64,000 nt of DNA from Pseudomonadota bacterium (GTDB lineage: Bacteria; Pseudomonadota; Gammaproteobacteria; Steroidobacterales; Steroidobacteraceae): positions 91,262 to 155,261 of the forward strand of contig JADJOO010000014.1 of NCBI GenBank assembly GCA_016713725.1, given 5' to 3'. Shown here in pieces: positions 11,350 to 20,821 of this stretch. A program made the position numbers and the translations under genes. Numbering within the stretch: the stretch's first letter is position 1; every line of letters begins with the position of its first letter. The notes under the pieces were generated by a model. The model searched no databases. It saw only the letters and a program-made list of their open reading frames with translations, and was not told the DNA's origin.

Positions 11350-12309
11350 TTGACGCAGTCCGATCCGCTGCCGGTGCTGATGGTGGCCAGTGACGGCCTG
11401 AGCCGTTATGGCTTCGGCGACGGTCATCCCTTCGGGCCTGACCGGCAGGAGGCCTTCCTGCGCGAGATGCGCCGCAGTCCAGCTTATCGGCAGTTGCGCA
11501 TCGTCGACCCGCGCGTGGCTGACCGCGACGAGCTGGAATCGTTTCATCGCAGCGAGTACGTGGACCTCGTCGTCCAGAAATCCGCGACAGGCCGCGGCTA
11601 CCTCGACGTCGGCGACACGCCGGCCTCGAAGGGCATCTTCGAGGCGGCCAGCCTGGTCGTGGGCGGCACTCTGCTGGCGGTCGAAGAAATCATGGGTGGC
11701 CGCGCGCGACGCGGCTTCATTCCCATCGCAGGCCTGCACCACGCTTCCCGTGCGCATGCCGCCGGCTTCTGCGTGTTCAACGACTGCGGCATCGTCATCG
11801 AGTTGCTGCGCAGACGACATGGGCTGCGTCGCATCGCCTACGTCGACATCGACGCGCACCATGGCGACGGCGTGTTCTACGGGTTCGAATCAGATCCGGA
11901 CGCGCTCTTTGCGGACATCCACGAGGATGGACGGCACCTGTATCCGGGCACCGGTGCTGCGAACGAGACCGGCAAAGGCAGCGCGGCCGGCACGAAGCTC
12001 AACCTGCCGTTGCCGCCGGGCGCCGGCGACGAAGATTTTCACCGCGAGTGGCTGAAAGTCGAGGAGTACCTGCGGCAGGCGCAGCCGGAGTTCATCCTGC
12101 TCCAATGCGGTGCCGACAGCCTGGAAGGCGATCCCATCACGCATCTCGCCTTCAGCGAGGAAGCGCACGCACACGCGGCCGCGTCCGTGTGTCGCATCGC
12201 CGATGAAATCGGGCACGGTCGCGTGCTCGCGATGGGTGGCGGCGGATACAACCGGCAGAACCTCGCTCGCGCGTGGACACGAGTTGTCGAGGCCCTCGTC
12301 GCGAGCTAG
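11350..12309 (+). CDS. Histone deacetylase-like amidohydrolase (AcuC/HDAC family)
   Basis: A zinc-dependent deacetylase of the arginase/HDAC fold, about 319 residues. Active-site signatures are GLHHASRAHAAGFCVFND, YVDIDAHHGDGV (metal ligands and charge relay), QCGADSLEGDP and GGGGYN. Bacterial members act on acetyl-lysine proteins or acetylpolyamines; the substrate here cannot be inferred. The start is uncertain: TTG 11350 keeps the first beta strand (LPVLMVASDGLS) whole, while ATG 11380 would cut into it. It is divergent from ettA and convergent with the cytochrome gene, 5 bp away; this is the one convergent pair in the window with no palindromic element. Confidence 0.85.
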   Translation: MTQSDPLPVLMVASDGLSRYGFGDGHPFGPDRQEAFLREMRRSPAYRQLRIVDPRVADRDELESFHRSEYVDLVVQKSATGRGYLDVGDTPASKGIFEAASLVVGGTLLAVEEIMGGRARRGFIPIAGLHHASRAHAAGFCVFNDCGIVIELLRRRHGLRRIAYVDIDAHHGDGVFYGFESDPDALFADIHEDGRHLYPGTGAANETGKGSAAGTKLNLPLPPGAGDEDFHREWLKVEEYLRQAQPEFILLQCGADSLEGDPITHLAFSEEAHAHAAASVCRIADEIGHGRVLAMGGGGYNRQNLARAWTRVVEALVAS

Positions 12310-12314
12310 CTTCC

Positions 12315-13421
12315 CTAGCGCCAGCCCTTGAAGAAACTGCCGTCGGCGAAGTCCCAGAGCAGGCTCAGGTGCCAGCGCGTGTCGTAGGACTGGTCGCTGA
12401 GCGGAATCTCCGCGCCCAGGCTCAGTGCCACGTGCGCGCCACGGGTGAGTCCGAAACGCAATTGTGGCACCACGGTCCACTGTACCGAGTCGCCACCGTC
12501 GTCTTCGAAAGGCACCGCCGCGGTGAACTCCAGTGCGGGGAAGACCCGCCGCGGCCATTTGGTCCAGCGGTAGTGCACGACGCCAGCGAACTCGGCCTCG
12601 CCGGTGTCCACGTCGTCCACCGGGAGAATCAAGCGTGCGCTCGACTGGAACATCCAGCGCTCGTCGAAGAGCCGGCCGTAGGCGAGGTACGGGATGACCT
12701 CATCGGACGCGTCGCCGTCGGTCGGGAAGGCGACGACCACGGCGCCCGACAGGATCGAACGCCGGGCGAGGTTCCAGTGCAGTACCGTCTTGGCGCCGAC
12801 CTCGACTTCGGTGATCTCGGCGTCCGTGCCATCGTCTTCATGGATGACCTCGACGACACCCATCGAGCGTTTGCCGAAGCGCTTCTCGATCTCGAGCACG
12901 TTGCGCCAGACGTCGGCGCCGTCGCGTTCGGTCAACCGTGATTTCCAGACGATCTCGTCCTCGGGGAAGGCCTTCTTGGTGCGGATCGGCAGGAAGAAGT
13001 TGAGTTCGCCGGGTGGATAGGATGCGCTGCCAGGTGCCAGCGTCTTCGCGTAAGCGACGACATTGCGGATCTGCTGCTCATCGAGCGCAGCCACCTGCGA
13101 GGGCATCGTGGCCGACAACCCCAGCGCCTGGCCGCCGTGCGTGACGACGATCTGCCAATCCTCGGCGGGTTCGCGGCTGTTGAACAGCGGGTCGGACAGG
13201 TCGGCAGGTTGGGGGTCCAGCGCCTTGACGGTCGGATTCTCCGGGTCGGGGCGCCCCGTGGGGCCGTGGCAGGCGGCGCAGACGCTCTCGAACGTCTGGC
13301 GGCCGGCCTCGAGGTCTGGAGCGGGTTCTGCGATGGCCAGGGCGGGTAGCACAAGGGCGGCCAAGCCAGGCAGCGCTGCAGCGAGCAAGCGGGCGAGCAT
13401 CGTGCTTCGTGGCGCATTCAT
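12315..13421 (-). CDS. Secreted c-type cytochrome with C-terminal outer-membrane-barrel-like domain
   Basis: The 368-residue product has a signal peptide (residues 8-32, cleaved after AIA), a mono-haem cytochrome c domain with CAACHG at about residues 53-58, and a plausible methionine ligand (SATMPSQVAAL). From residue 155 on it changes character: alternating amphipathic strands rich in W, R and D (TVLHWNLARRSILSGAVVVA, SSARLILPVDDVDTGEAEFA, LRFGLTRGAHVALSLGAEIP) ending WDFADGSFFKGWR, as in outer-membrane beta barrels. Such a fusion suggests a haem protein tethered to the outer membrane for extracellular or periplasmic electron transfer. No biogenesis genes are nearby. Function inferred, architecture seen. 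Confidence 0.7.
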   Translation of the reverse strand: MNAPRSTMLARLLAAALPGLAALVLPALAIAEPAPDLEAGRQTFESVCAACHGPTGRPDPENPTVKALDPQPADLSDPLFNSREPAEDWQIVVTHGGQALGLSATMPSQVAALDEQQIRNVVAYAKTLAPGSASYPPGELNFFLPIRTKKAFPEDEIVWKSRLTERDGADVWRNVLEIEKRFGKRSMGVVEVIHEDDGTDAEITEVEVGAKTVLHWNLARRSILSGAVVVAFPTDGDASDEVIPYLAYGRLFDERWMFQSSARLILPVDDVDTGEAEFAGVVHYRWTKWPRRVFPALEFTAAVPFEDDGGDSVQWTVVPQLRFGLTRGAHVALSLGAEIPLSDQSYDTRWHLSLLWDFADGSFFKGWR

Positions 13422-13550
13422 CGCAGCTTTACCTTTGGGGGCTCCGGACGACGGGGAACCTCGTCGTCACCCTAGCGCCACCGATGGACACGCGCGCTCG
13501 GTAGTTTCCGTGATCAGCTACAATTGCGCGTCCCCGACCGTGGAGAGCAC

Positions 13551-14805
13551 ATGTTTCCCGCCAGCATGACTATCGCCGGGTTCGATCCCGAACTCGCGGC
13601 TGCGATCGATCACGAGCGCGTCCGCCAGGAAGATCACATCGAGCTGATCGCTTCCGAGAACTACGCCAGTCCGCGCGTGCTGGAGGCCCAGGGTTCCGTG
13701 CTCACCAACAAGTACGCCGAAGGCTATCCCGGCAAGCGCTATTACGGCGGATGTGAATACGTCGACATCGCCGAGCAGTTGGCGATCGACCGCGCGAAGA
13801 AGCTCTTCGGCGCCGCGTACGCCAACGTCCAGCCGCACTCCGGTTCGCAGGCGAACGCCGCCGCGTTCCTCGCGCTGATGAAGCCGGGTGACACGCTGCT
13901 CGGCATGAGCCTCGACCACGGCGGCCACCTCACGCACGGCGCCAAGGTCAACTTCTCCGGCAAGATCTTCAATGCCGTGCAGTACGGGCTCGATCCGGCC
14001 ACCGGCGCGATCGACTACGCGCAGGTCGAACGCCTGGCGCAGGAGCACAAGCCGAAGATGATCATCGCGGGCTTTTCCGCCTATTCGCGCATCCTCGACT
14101 TTCCGCGCTTCCGTCAGATCGCCGATGCCGTAGGCGCATATTTCCTCTGCGACATGGCGCACGTCGCCGGTCTGGTTGCGGCGGGCGTCTACCCCAATCC
14201 GGTGCCCCTGGCCGACGTCGTCACGACCACGACGCACAAGACGCTGCGCGGCCCGCGCGGCGGCCTGATCCTCGCGCGCGAAAACGACGAGATCACCAGG
14301 AAGCTCAACTCGATGATTTTCCCGGGCACCCAGGGCGGCCCGCTGATGCACGTCATCGCGGCCAAGGCCGTGGCATTCCTCGAAGCGATGCAGCCGGAGT
14401 TCGTGGACTACCAGAAACAGGTGGTCGCCAACGCGCGCGAGATGTGCAATGTCTTCCAGCAGCGCGGCATCAAGATCGTTTCCGGCGGCACCGACAACCA
14501 CCTGTTCCTGGTCGACCTGTCCGACAAGGACGTGACGGGCAAGGAAGCAGACGCCGCGCTTGGCCGCGCGCACATCACGGTGAACAAGAATTCGGTGCCG
14601 AACGATCCGCGCACGCCGATGGTGACCAGCGGCATCCGTATCGGCACGCCGGCGGTCACGACGCGCGGTTTCAAGGAAGCCGAGGTCGCACAGCTCGCGC
14701 ACTGGATCGCGGACGTCCTCGAACTCGACCGACGACACCGTGATCGCGAAGACGCGCGCAGCGGTTGTGGAAGCTTGCCGCCGCTTCCCGGTCTACGGGC
14801 GCTGA
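13551..14805 (+). CDS. glyA: Serine hydroxymethyltransferase (frameshift near C-terminus)
   Basis: PLP enzyme that interconverts serine and glycine and feeds one-carbon units to tetrahydrofolate. Hallmarks are HIELIASENYASPRVLEAQG, YAEGYPGKRYYGGCEYVD, and the PLP lysine in VVTTTTHKTLRGPRGG. After VAQLAHWIADVLEL the frame is lost near 14730; in the next frame the expected tail follows (DDTVIAKTRAAVVEACRRFP, then VYGR and stop at 14803-14805). The 1255-nt span has one extra base, so an insertion error is likely. Start ATG 13551 (MFPASMTIAGFD) resembles E. coli GlyA; ATG 13566 is an alternative. It lies upstream of nrdR and divergent from the cytochrome gene, in the usual glyA-nrdR-rib order. 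Confidence 0.95.
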
Positions 14806-14844
14806 TCGACCGCCGGATGGGCAGGAAAGGCAGGAGACCCTCCG

Positions 14845-15399
14845 GTGTACTGTCCTTTTTGTTCATTCGAAGAAACCAAGGTCATCGACTCGCGACTGTC
14901 GGGCGAAGGCGAGCAGGTGCGGCGGCGGCGCGAGTGCCTGCGCTGCGGCGAACGTTTCACGACGTTCGAGTCCGCCGAGCTGCTGATGCCGCGCGTCGTG
15001 AAGAGCGACGCCACGCGTGAACCATTCGACGAAGCAAAGCTGCGTTCCGGCATGGTGAAGGCGCTGGAGAAACGGCCTGTCGCGATCGAAGCCGTCGACG
15101 CCGCCGTGAATCACGTCTGCCACAAGCTGCGCACGCTCGGCGAGCGCGAAGTGCCGGCCCGGCTGATCGGCGAACTCGTGATGGACGAGCTGCATCAGCT
15201 CGATGAGGTGGCATACGTGCGCTTCGCCTCCGTCTACCGCAGCTTCCAGGACGTCGACGCGTTTCGCGAGGAGATCGACAAGTTGCGGCATCGGCGGCCT
15301 CGGTCGGCCGAAGAGCTGCAGCTCGGGCTCTGGACCGGCGCCGATGCGCCGCTGTCGGTAGCACCAGTGTCGGGCAGCAACCCGCCCGGCAAGAAATAG
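14845..15399 (+). CDS. nrdR: Transcriptional repressor NrdR
   Basis: A zinc-ribbon plus ATP-cone regulator that represses ribonucleotide reductase genes when (d)ATP is bound. The four zinc cysteines are in CPFC and CLRC at the N-terminus, followed by the ATP-cone (RVVKSDATREPFDEAKLRSG, VAYVRFASVYRSFQDVDAFR). A GTG start at 14845 is preceded by AGGAG. The tail beyond residue 155 is longer than in E. coli (184 against 149 residues) and of low complexity. It lies 12 bp before ribD and 39 bp after glyA. Confidence 0.96.
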   Translation: MYCPFCSFEETKVIDSRLSGEGEQVRRRRECLRCGERFTTFESAELLMPRVVKSDATREPFDEAKLRSGMVKALEKRPVAIEAVDAAVNHVCHKLRTLGEREVPARLIGELVMDELHQLDEVAYVRFASVYRSFQDVDAFREEIDKLRHRRPRSAEELQLGLWTGADAPLSVAPVSGSNPPGKK

Positions 15400-15411
15400 A
15401 TTGAACCCCGC

Positions 15412-16548
15412 ATGACCGCCAGCCCCGCCGCGATCGACCACGTCCACATGGCGCGGGCGCTGCAGCTCGCCAGGCGCGGCACGTATTCGACCGCACCGAA
15501 TCCCGCGGTGGGCTGTGTGCTGCTCGATGCGAAAGGCGCCGTGGTGGGCGAGGGCTGGCACCACCGCGCGGGTCAGCCGCATGCCGAAGTGTTCGCGTTG
15601 CGCGCCGCAGCAGTCCGCGCACGCGGAGGCACGGCGTACGTAACGCTCGAGCCATGCTCGCACCATGGACGCACGCCGCCCTGCGCCGATGCACTGATCG
15701 AGGCGGGTGTGCGACGGGTTGTCGCTGCGATGCAGGACCCCAACCCGAGTGTCGCGGGCGATGGCGTGCGCACTCTCGAAGCCGCTGGCGTCGTCACGGT
15801 CGTTGGCGTACTCGAACGTGAAGCGCGCGAGCTGAATCGAGGCTTCGTTGCGCGCATGATGCGGGGATGGCCCTGGGTGACGGTGAAGCTCGGCAGCAGC
15901 GCCGACGGCCGCACGGCGCTGGCCGACGGCTCGAGCCAGTGGATCACCTCGGAGTACTCACGCGCCGACGTGCAGCGTCTGCGGGCTCGCGCATCGGCGA
16001 TCGTCACCGGCATCGGCACGGCACTCGCGGACGATCCCGCATTGACCGTACGTGATCGCGCCCTGGACCTGGGCGGTCGCGTTCCGTTGCGCGTCGTGCT
16101 CGATTCCCGCGGGCGATTCGAACCCGGTCTGCGGCTTGCGCGGGATGGCTTGCCGACGCTCGTCTTCAGTTCGGACGCGGGCATTGACTCGCTCGCTCAC
16201 CTCGCAAATGCCAGTCCGGCGGCCCTGCAGTTCGAGCCCATGCCAGCGGATTCCGCGGGGCGAATCAACCTGGATGCGATGCTGCAGCGCCTTGCGGCAC
16301 TCGAATGCAACGAGGCGCTGGTGGAGGCGGGCCCGCGACTCGCGGGCAGTCTCCTGGCGGCCGGCCTGGCTGACGAAGTCGTGCTCTATGTCGCGCCAAC
16401 CATTCTCGGCGACACGGCGCGGCCCTCCTTTGTTCTGCCGCAGCCGCTGCGTGCGCTGTCGGAGCGACCGCAGTATTCCTATCACGACGTGCGACAGGTT
16501 GGACCGGACCTCCGGTTGACGCTGCGTCCCGTGGAGACCCGACCTTAA
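15412..16548 (+). CDS. ribD: Bifunctional riboflavin deaminase/reductase RibD
   Basis: Performs the second and third steps of riboflavin synthesis: deamination of the pyrimidine from GTP, then reduction of the ribosyl side chain. The N-terminal deaminase has the zinc set HAE (PHAEVFAL) and PCSHHGRTPPC; the C-terminal reductase starts around residue 150 (WPWVTVKLGSSADGRTAL). The 378 residues are typical. The TAA stop overlaps the A of the ribE ATG, so the two are translationally coupled. Confidence 0.97.
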   Translation: MTASPAAIDHVHMARALQLARRGTYSTAPNPAVGCVLLDAKGAVVGEGWHHRAGQPHAEVFALRAAAVRARGGTAYVTLEPCSHHGRTPPCADALIEAGVRRVVAAMQDPNPSVAGDGVRTLEAAGVVTVVGVLEREARELNRGFVARMMRGWPWVTVKLGSSADGRTALADGSSQWITSEYSRADVQRLRARASAIVTGIGTALADDPALTVRDRALDLGGRVPLRVVLDSRGRFEPGLRLARDGLPTLVFSSDAGIDSLAHLANASPAALQFEPMPADSAGRINLDAMLQRLAALECNEALVEAGPRLAGSLLAAGLADEVVLYVAPTILGDTARPSFVLPQPLRALSERPQYSYHDVRQVGPDLRLTLRPVETRP

Positions 16549-17147
16549 TGTTCACTGGAATCGTGCAGGGCGTTGGTACGGTGCGTGCGATCGAGCCGCG
16601 CGGCGGCGACGTCACCGTCGTATTCGACACGGCGGGCGTGTCACTCGCCGATCTCAAGCTCGGTGGCAGTGTCGCCGTGAGCGGCGTCTGCCTCACGGCA
16701 ACGCGCCTCGACGCCTCGAGCTTCGCAGCGGACGTCTCCCGCGAAACGCTGTCGCTCACGACGCTCGGCAGCTGGGTCGTTGGCAGCCGGGTGAACCTGG
16801 AGAAGGCGCTGCTGGCCGGGCAGTCGCTGGGCGGTCACTACGTCACCGGGCACGTTGACGGGGTGGGCGAGCTGGTCTCGCGGCACGACGATGCACGTTC
16901 GGTGCGGATGGAATTCCGGGTCCCGTCCGAACTGGCGCGCTACGTCGCCCGCAAGGGTTCGATCTGCATCGACGGCGTCAGCCTCACCGTGAATGGCGCC
17001 AGGGGCAACGGCTTCGACGTCAACCTCGTGCCGCACACCCTGGAGATCACGACGCTCGGCGACCTGCAGGCAGGCAGCCGCGTGAACCTCGAAGTCGACA
17101 TCATTGCCCGCTATGTCGAACGGATGATGCACCCCGACCTGGAATGA
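16548..17147 (+). CDS. ribE: Riboflavin synthase, alpha chain
   Basis: Catalyses dismutation of two 6,7-dimethyl-8-ribityllumazine molecules to riboflavin. Two tandem lumazine-binding halves are visible: MFTGIVQGVGTV with GHYVTGHVDGVG in the first, and SICIDGVSLTVNG with NLVPHTLEITTLG in the second. The 199 residues are slightly shorter than E. coli RibC/RibE. The start shares one base with the ribD stop. About 125 bp of non-coding sequence separates it from ribBX. Confidence 0.96.
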   Translation: MFTGIVQGVGTVRAIEPRGGDVTVVFDTAGVSLADLKLGGSVAVSGVCLTATRLDASSFAADVSRETLSLTTLGSWVVGSRVNLEKALLAGQSLGGHYVTGHVDGVGELVSRHDDARSVRMEFRVPSELARYVARKGSICIDGVSLTVNGARGNGFDVNLVPHTLEITTLGDLQAGSRVNLEVDIIARYVERMMHPDLE

Positions 17148-17243
17148 GCCTTGCCCCGGCCGTTCCGCCTTCCTACCCCGCCCCCTGCTAAACTGCGCGC
17201 CGCGAGGGCGGATAGAGCGCCGTTCGTATCTGATCAAAAGCAA

Positions 17244-17249
17244 TATAAT
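17244..17249 (+). promoter_or_regulatory. Perfect TATAAT, candidate -10 box for ribBX
   Basis: TATAAT lies in the only AT-rich stretch (17229-17260) of the ribE-ribBX gap, 25 bp before the ATG of ribBX. No good -35 hexamer sits at 16-18 bp spacing (CGTTCG at 17 bp), so strength and use are uncertain. Nothing resembling the FMN riboswitch was found in this gap. Confidence 0.4.
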
Positions 17250-17273
17250 TCAATGATCTAGGTGCTCTTTATA

Positions 17274-18377
<1,104 letters not shown>

Positions 18378-18391
18378 GGAGCAGACTCGAG

Positions 18392-18868
18392 ATGGACAAT
18401 ATCCGCACCTTGCATGGCGACGTCATCGCGCGCGACCTGCGCATCGCCATCATCGCTTCGCGTTTCAACGACGCGATCGTCGAGAACCTCGTGCGCGGCG
18501 CGGTGGACGCGCTGTTGCGCCATGGCGCCAGCGAAAAGCAGATTGAAATAATCCGCGTTCCGGGCGCGTACGACCTGCCCTTTGTCGCGCGACGCGTCGC
18601 GGCGGCGAAGCGCTGTGATGCCATCGTCGCCCTCGGTGCAGTGATCCGTGGGGCGACGCCGCACTTCGATTACGTCTGCAGCCAGTGTGCCTCGGGTCTC
18701 GCGCGCGCAGCGGACGATACGGGCGTGCCGATTGCGTTCGGTGTGCTGACGACCGACACCATCGAGCAGGCGGTGGAACGAGCAGGCACCAAGGCGGGCA
18801 ACAAGGGTGCGGACGCAGCCCTGGTCGCGATCGAGCTGGCGAACCTGATGCGCCGGCTGGACGTCTGA
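18392..18868 (+). CDS. ribH: 6,7-dimethyl-8-ribityllumazine synthase
   Basis: Condenses the RibB product with the pyrimidine made by RibD to give lumazine, the substrate of riboflavin synthase. Recognised from IAIIASRFNDAIVENLVRGA, VPGAYDLPFVARR, ALGAVIRGATPHFDYVC and GTKAGNKGADAALVAIEL. At 158 residues it is full length. It lies 2 bp upstream of nusB. Confidence 0.97.
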   Translation: MDNIRTLHGDVIARDLRIAIIASRFNDAIVENLVRGAVDALLRHGASEKQIEIIRVPGAYDLPFVARRVAAAKRCDAIVALGAVIRGATPHFDYVCSQCASGLARAADDTGVPIAFGVLTTDTIEQAVERAGTKAGNKGADAALVAIELANLMRRLDV

Positions 18869-18870
18869 GG

Positions 18871-19341
18871 ATGACGCGACCCCGCAGCGACCGTTCCGGA
18901 CGAGCGCGCAGCCTGTCGCGCCGCCTCGCGCTGCAGGCGCTCTACCAGTGGCAGATGACCGGCCAGTCGCTTCCCGAACTGCGCAACCAGTACGCGGCCG
19001 ACGAAGGCTATGCCGAGGTCGATCCGGAATACTTCCAGCAGTTGCTGCAAGGTGTGGTCGAGGATTCCGCGGCACTCGACGCCATGATCGGGGAATGGCT
19101 CGATCGGCCGGTGGCGCAGCTCGATCCGGTCGAGCACGCAGTGTTGCTGATCGGTGTCGAAGAACTCCGCCTGCACGTCGAAGTGCCGTTTAGGGTGGTG
19201 CTGAACGAGTGCGTCGAACTCACGAAGAAGTTCGGGGCGACCGACGGCCACAAGTTCATCAACGCAGTTCTGGATCGTGCAGCGCGCCAGTTGCGCGTGG
19301 CCGAGCAGCAGGCCACGGCGCGACGCTCGCCGGGCAAGTGA
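18871..19341 (+). CDS. nusB: Transcription antitermination factor NusB
   Basis: A small all-helical RNA-binding protein that with NusE/S10 binds boxA in rRNA leaders to form the antitermination complex. Typical sequence: SRRLALQALYQWQMTGQSLP, VEHAVLLIGVEELRLHVEVP, VVLNECVELTKKFGATDGHK and FINAVLDRAARQL. The ATG at 18871 is 2 bp after the ribH stop; 156 residues. The ribH-nusB-thiL-pgpA order is standard in gammaproteobacteria. Confidence 0.96.
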   Translation: MTRPRSDRSGRARSLSRRLALQALYQWQMTGQSLPELRNQYAADEGYAEVDPEYFQQLLQGVVEDSAALDAMIGEWLDRPVAQLDPVEHAVLLIGVEELRLHVEVPFRVVLNECVELTKKFGATDGHKFINAVLDRAARQLRVAEQQATARRSPGK

Positions 19342-19368
19342 CTGCACCGCCCGAACCCAGGAGCACCC

Positions 19369-20328
19369 GTGCCCCTCGGTGAGTTCGACGTCATCGCCCG
19401 CTATTTCTCGCGCAGTTCGACGCGCGGCGACGTCCTGCTCGGCGTGGGTGACGACGCCGCGTTGCTGATGCCGGCGCCGGGCCATGCCCTGGTGGCCGCG
19501 ACGGATACGCTGGTCGAAGGCCGTCATTTCCTGCCGGGCACGCCCGCCGACGCGATCGGGCATCAGGCGCTGGCCGTGAACCTGAGCGACCTGGCCGCGA
19601 TGGGCGCCGAACCTGCCTGGGCGTTGCTTTCACTTTCGATGCCGCACGCCGACGAGAGTTGGCTCGCGGACTTCGCGGACGGGTTGTATGGGCTGGCCGA
19701 ACGCCATGGCGTTGCACTCGTCGGGGGCGATACGGTATCGGGCCCGCTCGTCGTCACGATCGAAGTGCTGGGATTCGTGCCGCCGAACGCGGCCCTGCGG
19801 CGCTCGGGTGCACGAGCAGGCGACCTCATCATTGTCTCCGGCGCACCTGGCGTGGCCGCGGCAGGTCTCGAAGAGCTGCAATCGGGCCGGGCAACGTTCG
19901 AGTCGAAGGATGCGCGAGTGCGTCGCTTCCTGCGTGCCGAACCGCGGCTTGCGCTGGGGCGCGCGCTGCGTGGCTTCGCCACGGCTGCCATGGACGTCTC
20001 GGATGGTTTGCTCGGGGATCTCGACAAGCTCGCGCGTTCGAGCGGCGTGGGTGCGTGCATCGACCTCGAGCGTCTGCCGCTCGCGCCCGAACTCGAGGCG
20101 TACCCGCTGACCGAACAGGAGCGCCTGGTGCTGCACGGCGGTGACGACTACGAACTGCTGTTCACGCTGCCCGCCGATCACTTCGGGTACATCGAACACC
20201 TGGCCAAGGCCGGTGGCTGCAGCCTGCGGTGCCTCGGCTCGATGGTGCGGGGCGAGGGCGTCGAGTGCCGTCGCGACGGCGCGCACGTGAATATCGCGGG
20301 GACGGGCTATGACCATTTCGCCTCCTGA
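19369..20328 (+). CDS. thiL: Thiamine-monophosphate kinase
   Basis: Makes thiamine diphosphate from thiamine monophosphate. Signatures of the AIR-synthase-like fold: GVGDDAALL, ATDTLVEGRHF, NLSDLAAMGAEPAW, GGDTVSGPLVVTIEVLGFVP, MDVSDGLLGDLDKLA and HGGDDYELLFTLP. GTG start at 19369, 27 bp after nusB. The 3' end overlaps the start of pgpA by 20 bp, indicating coupled translation. 319 residues, normal length. Confidence 0.96.
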   Translation: MPLGEFDVIARYFSRSSTRGDVLLGVGDDAALLMPAPGHALVAATDTLVEGRHFLPGTPADAIGHQALAVNLSDLAAMGAEPAWALLSLSMPHADESWLADFADGLYGLAERHGVALVGGDTVSGPLVVTIEVLGFVPPNAALRRSGARAGDLIIVSGAPGVAAAGLEELQSGRATFESKDARVRRFLRAEPRLALGRALRGFATAAMDVSDGLLGDLDKLARSSGVGACIDLERLPLAPELEAYPLTEQERLVLHGGDDYELLFTLPADHFGYIEHLAKAGGCSLRCLGSMVRGEGVECRRDGAHVNIAGTGYDHFAS

Positions 20329-20821
20329 GCCCGGTCACAAGCGCGACCGCATCCCGGTGCCGGCAGCGCTGCTGCGCGACCCCGTCCACCTGCTCGCCCT
20401 GGGGTTCGGTTCCGGCCTCGCGCCTGTGGCGCCGGGCACGTTCGGTTCGATCGTCGGCCTGCTGTTCGGGCTGGTGATCGCGCCTTTCGGTTTCTGGTTC
20501 GCCCTGACGGTGACGATTATCGTAACCATCGCAGGAATCTGGGTCTGCGGCGAAAGCGCGCGGAAACTCGGCGTTCACGACCACCCCGCCATCGTGTGGG
20601 ACGAGGTGGCCGGCATGATGCTGACCCTGCTGGCCGCGCCAGCCACGTGGTGGGGCATCGGACTCGCTTTCGGCCTGTTCCGGCTGTTCGACGTGTGGAA
20701 ACCCTGGCCGATCCGGGAGGTCGATCACGGAATGCGCGGGGGGTTGGGAATTATGCTCGACGACGTAATGGCAGCCGTTATGGCCGCCGCCCTGTTGTTG
20801 CTCATCAAGAAGTGCACGTGA
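20309..20821 (+). CDS. pgpA: Phosphatidylglycerophosphatase A
   Basis: An inner-membrane phosphatase that converts phosphatidylglycerophosphate to phosphatidylglycerol. Family residues: FGSGLAPVAPGTFGSIVGL at the N-terminus, IVWDEVAGMMLTL, FRLFDVWKPWPI and GGLGIMLDDVMAAVMA. Three to four hydrophobic segments. 170 residues. The start lies inside the end of thiL, and its TGA overlaps the GTG of the following kinase gene. Confidence 0.95.
   Translation: MTISPPEPGHKRDRIPVPAALLRDPVHLLALGFGSGLAPVAPGTFGSIVGLLFGLVIAPFGFWFALTVTIIVTIAGIWVCGESARKLGVHDHPAIVWDEVAGMMLTLLAAPATWWGIGLAFGLFRLFDVWKPWPIREVDHGMRGGLGIMLDDVMAAVMAAALLLLIKKCT

Noticed and set aside
17148..17273. FMN riboswitch in front of ribBX
   Set aside because: None of the conserved RFN-element segments could be found in the 126-bp gap.
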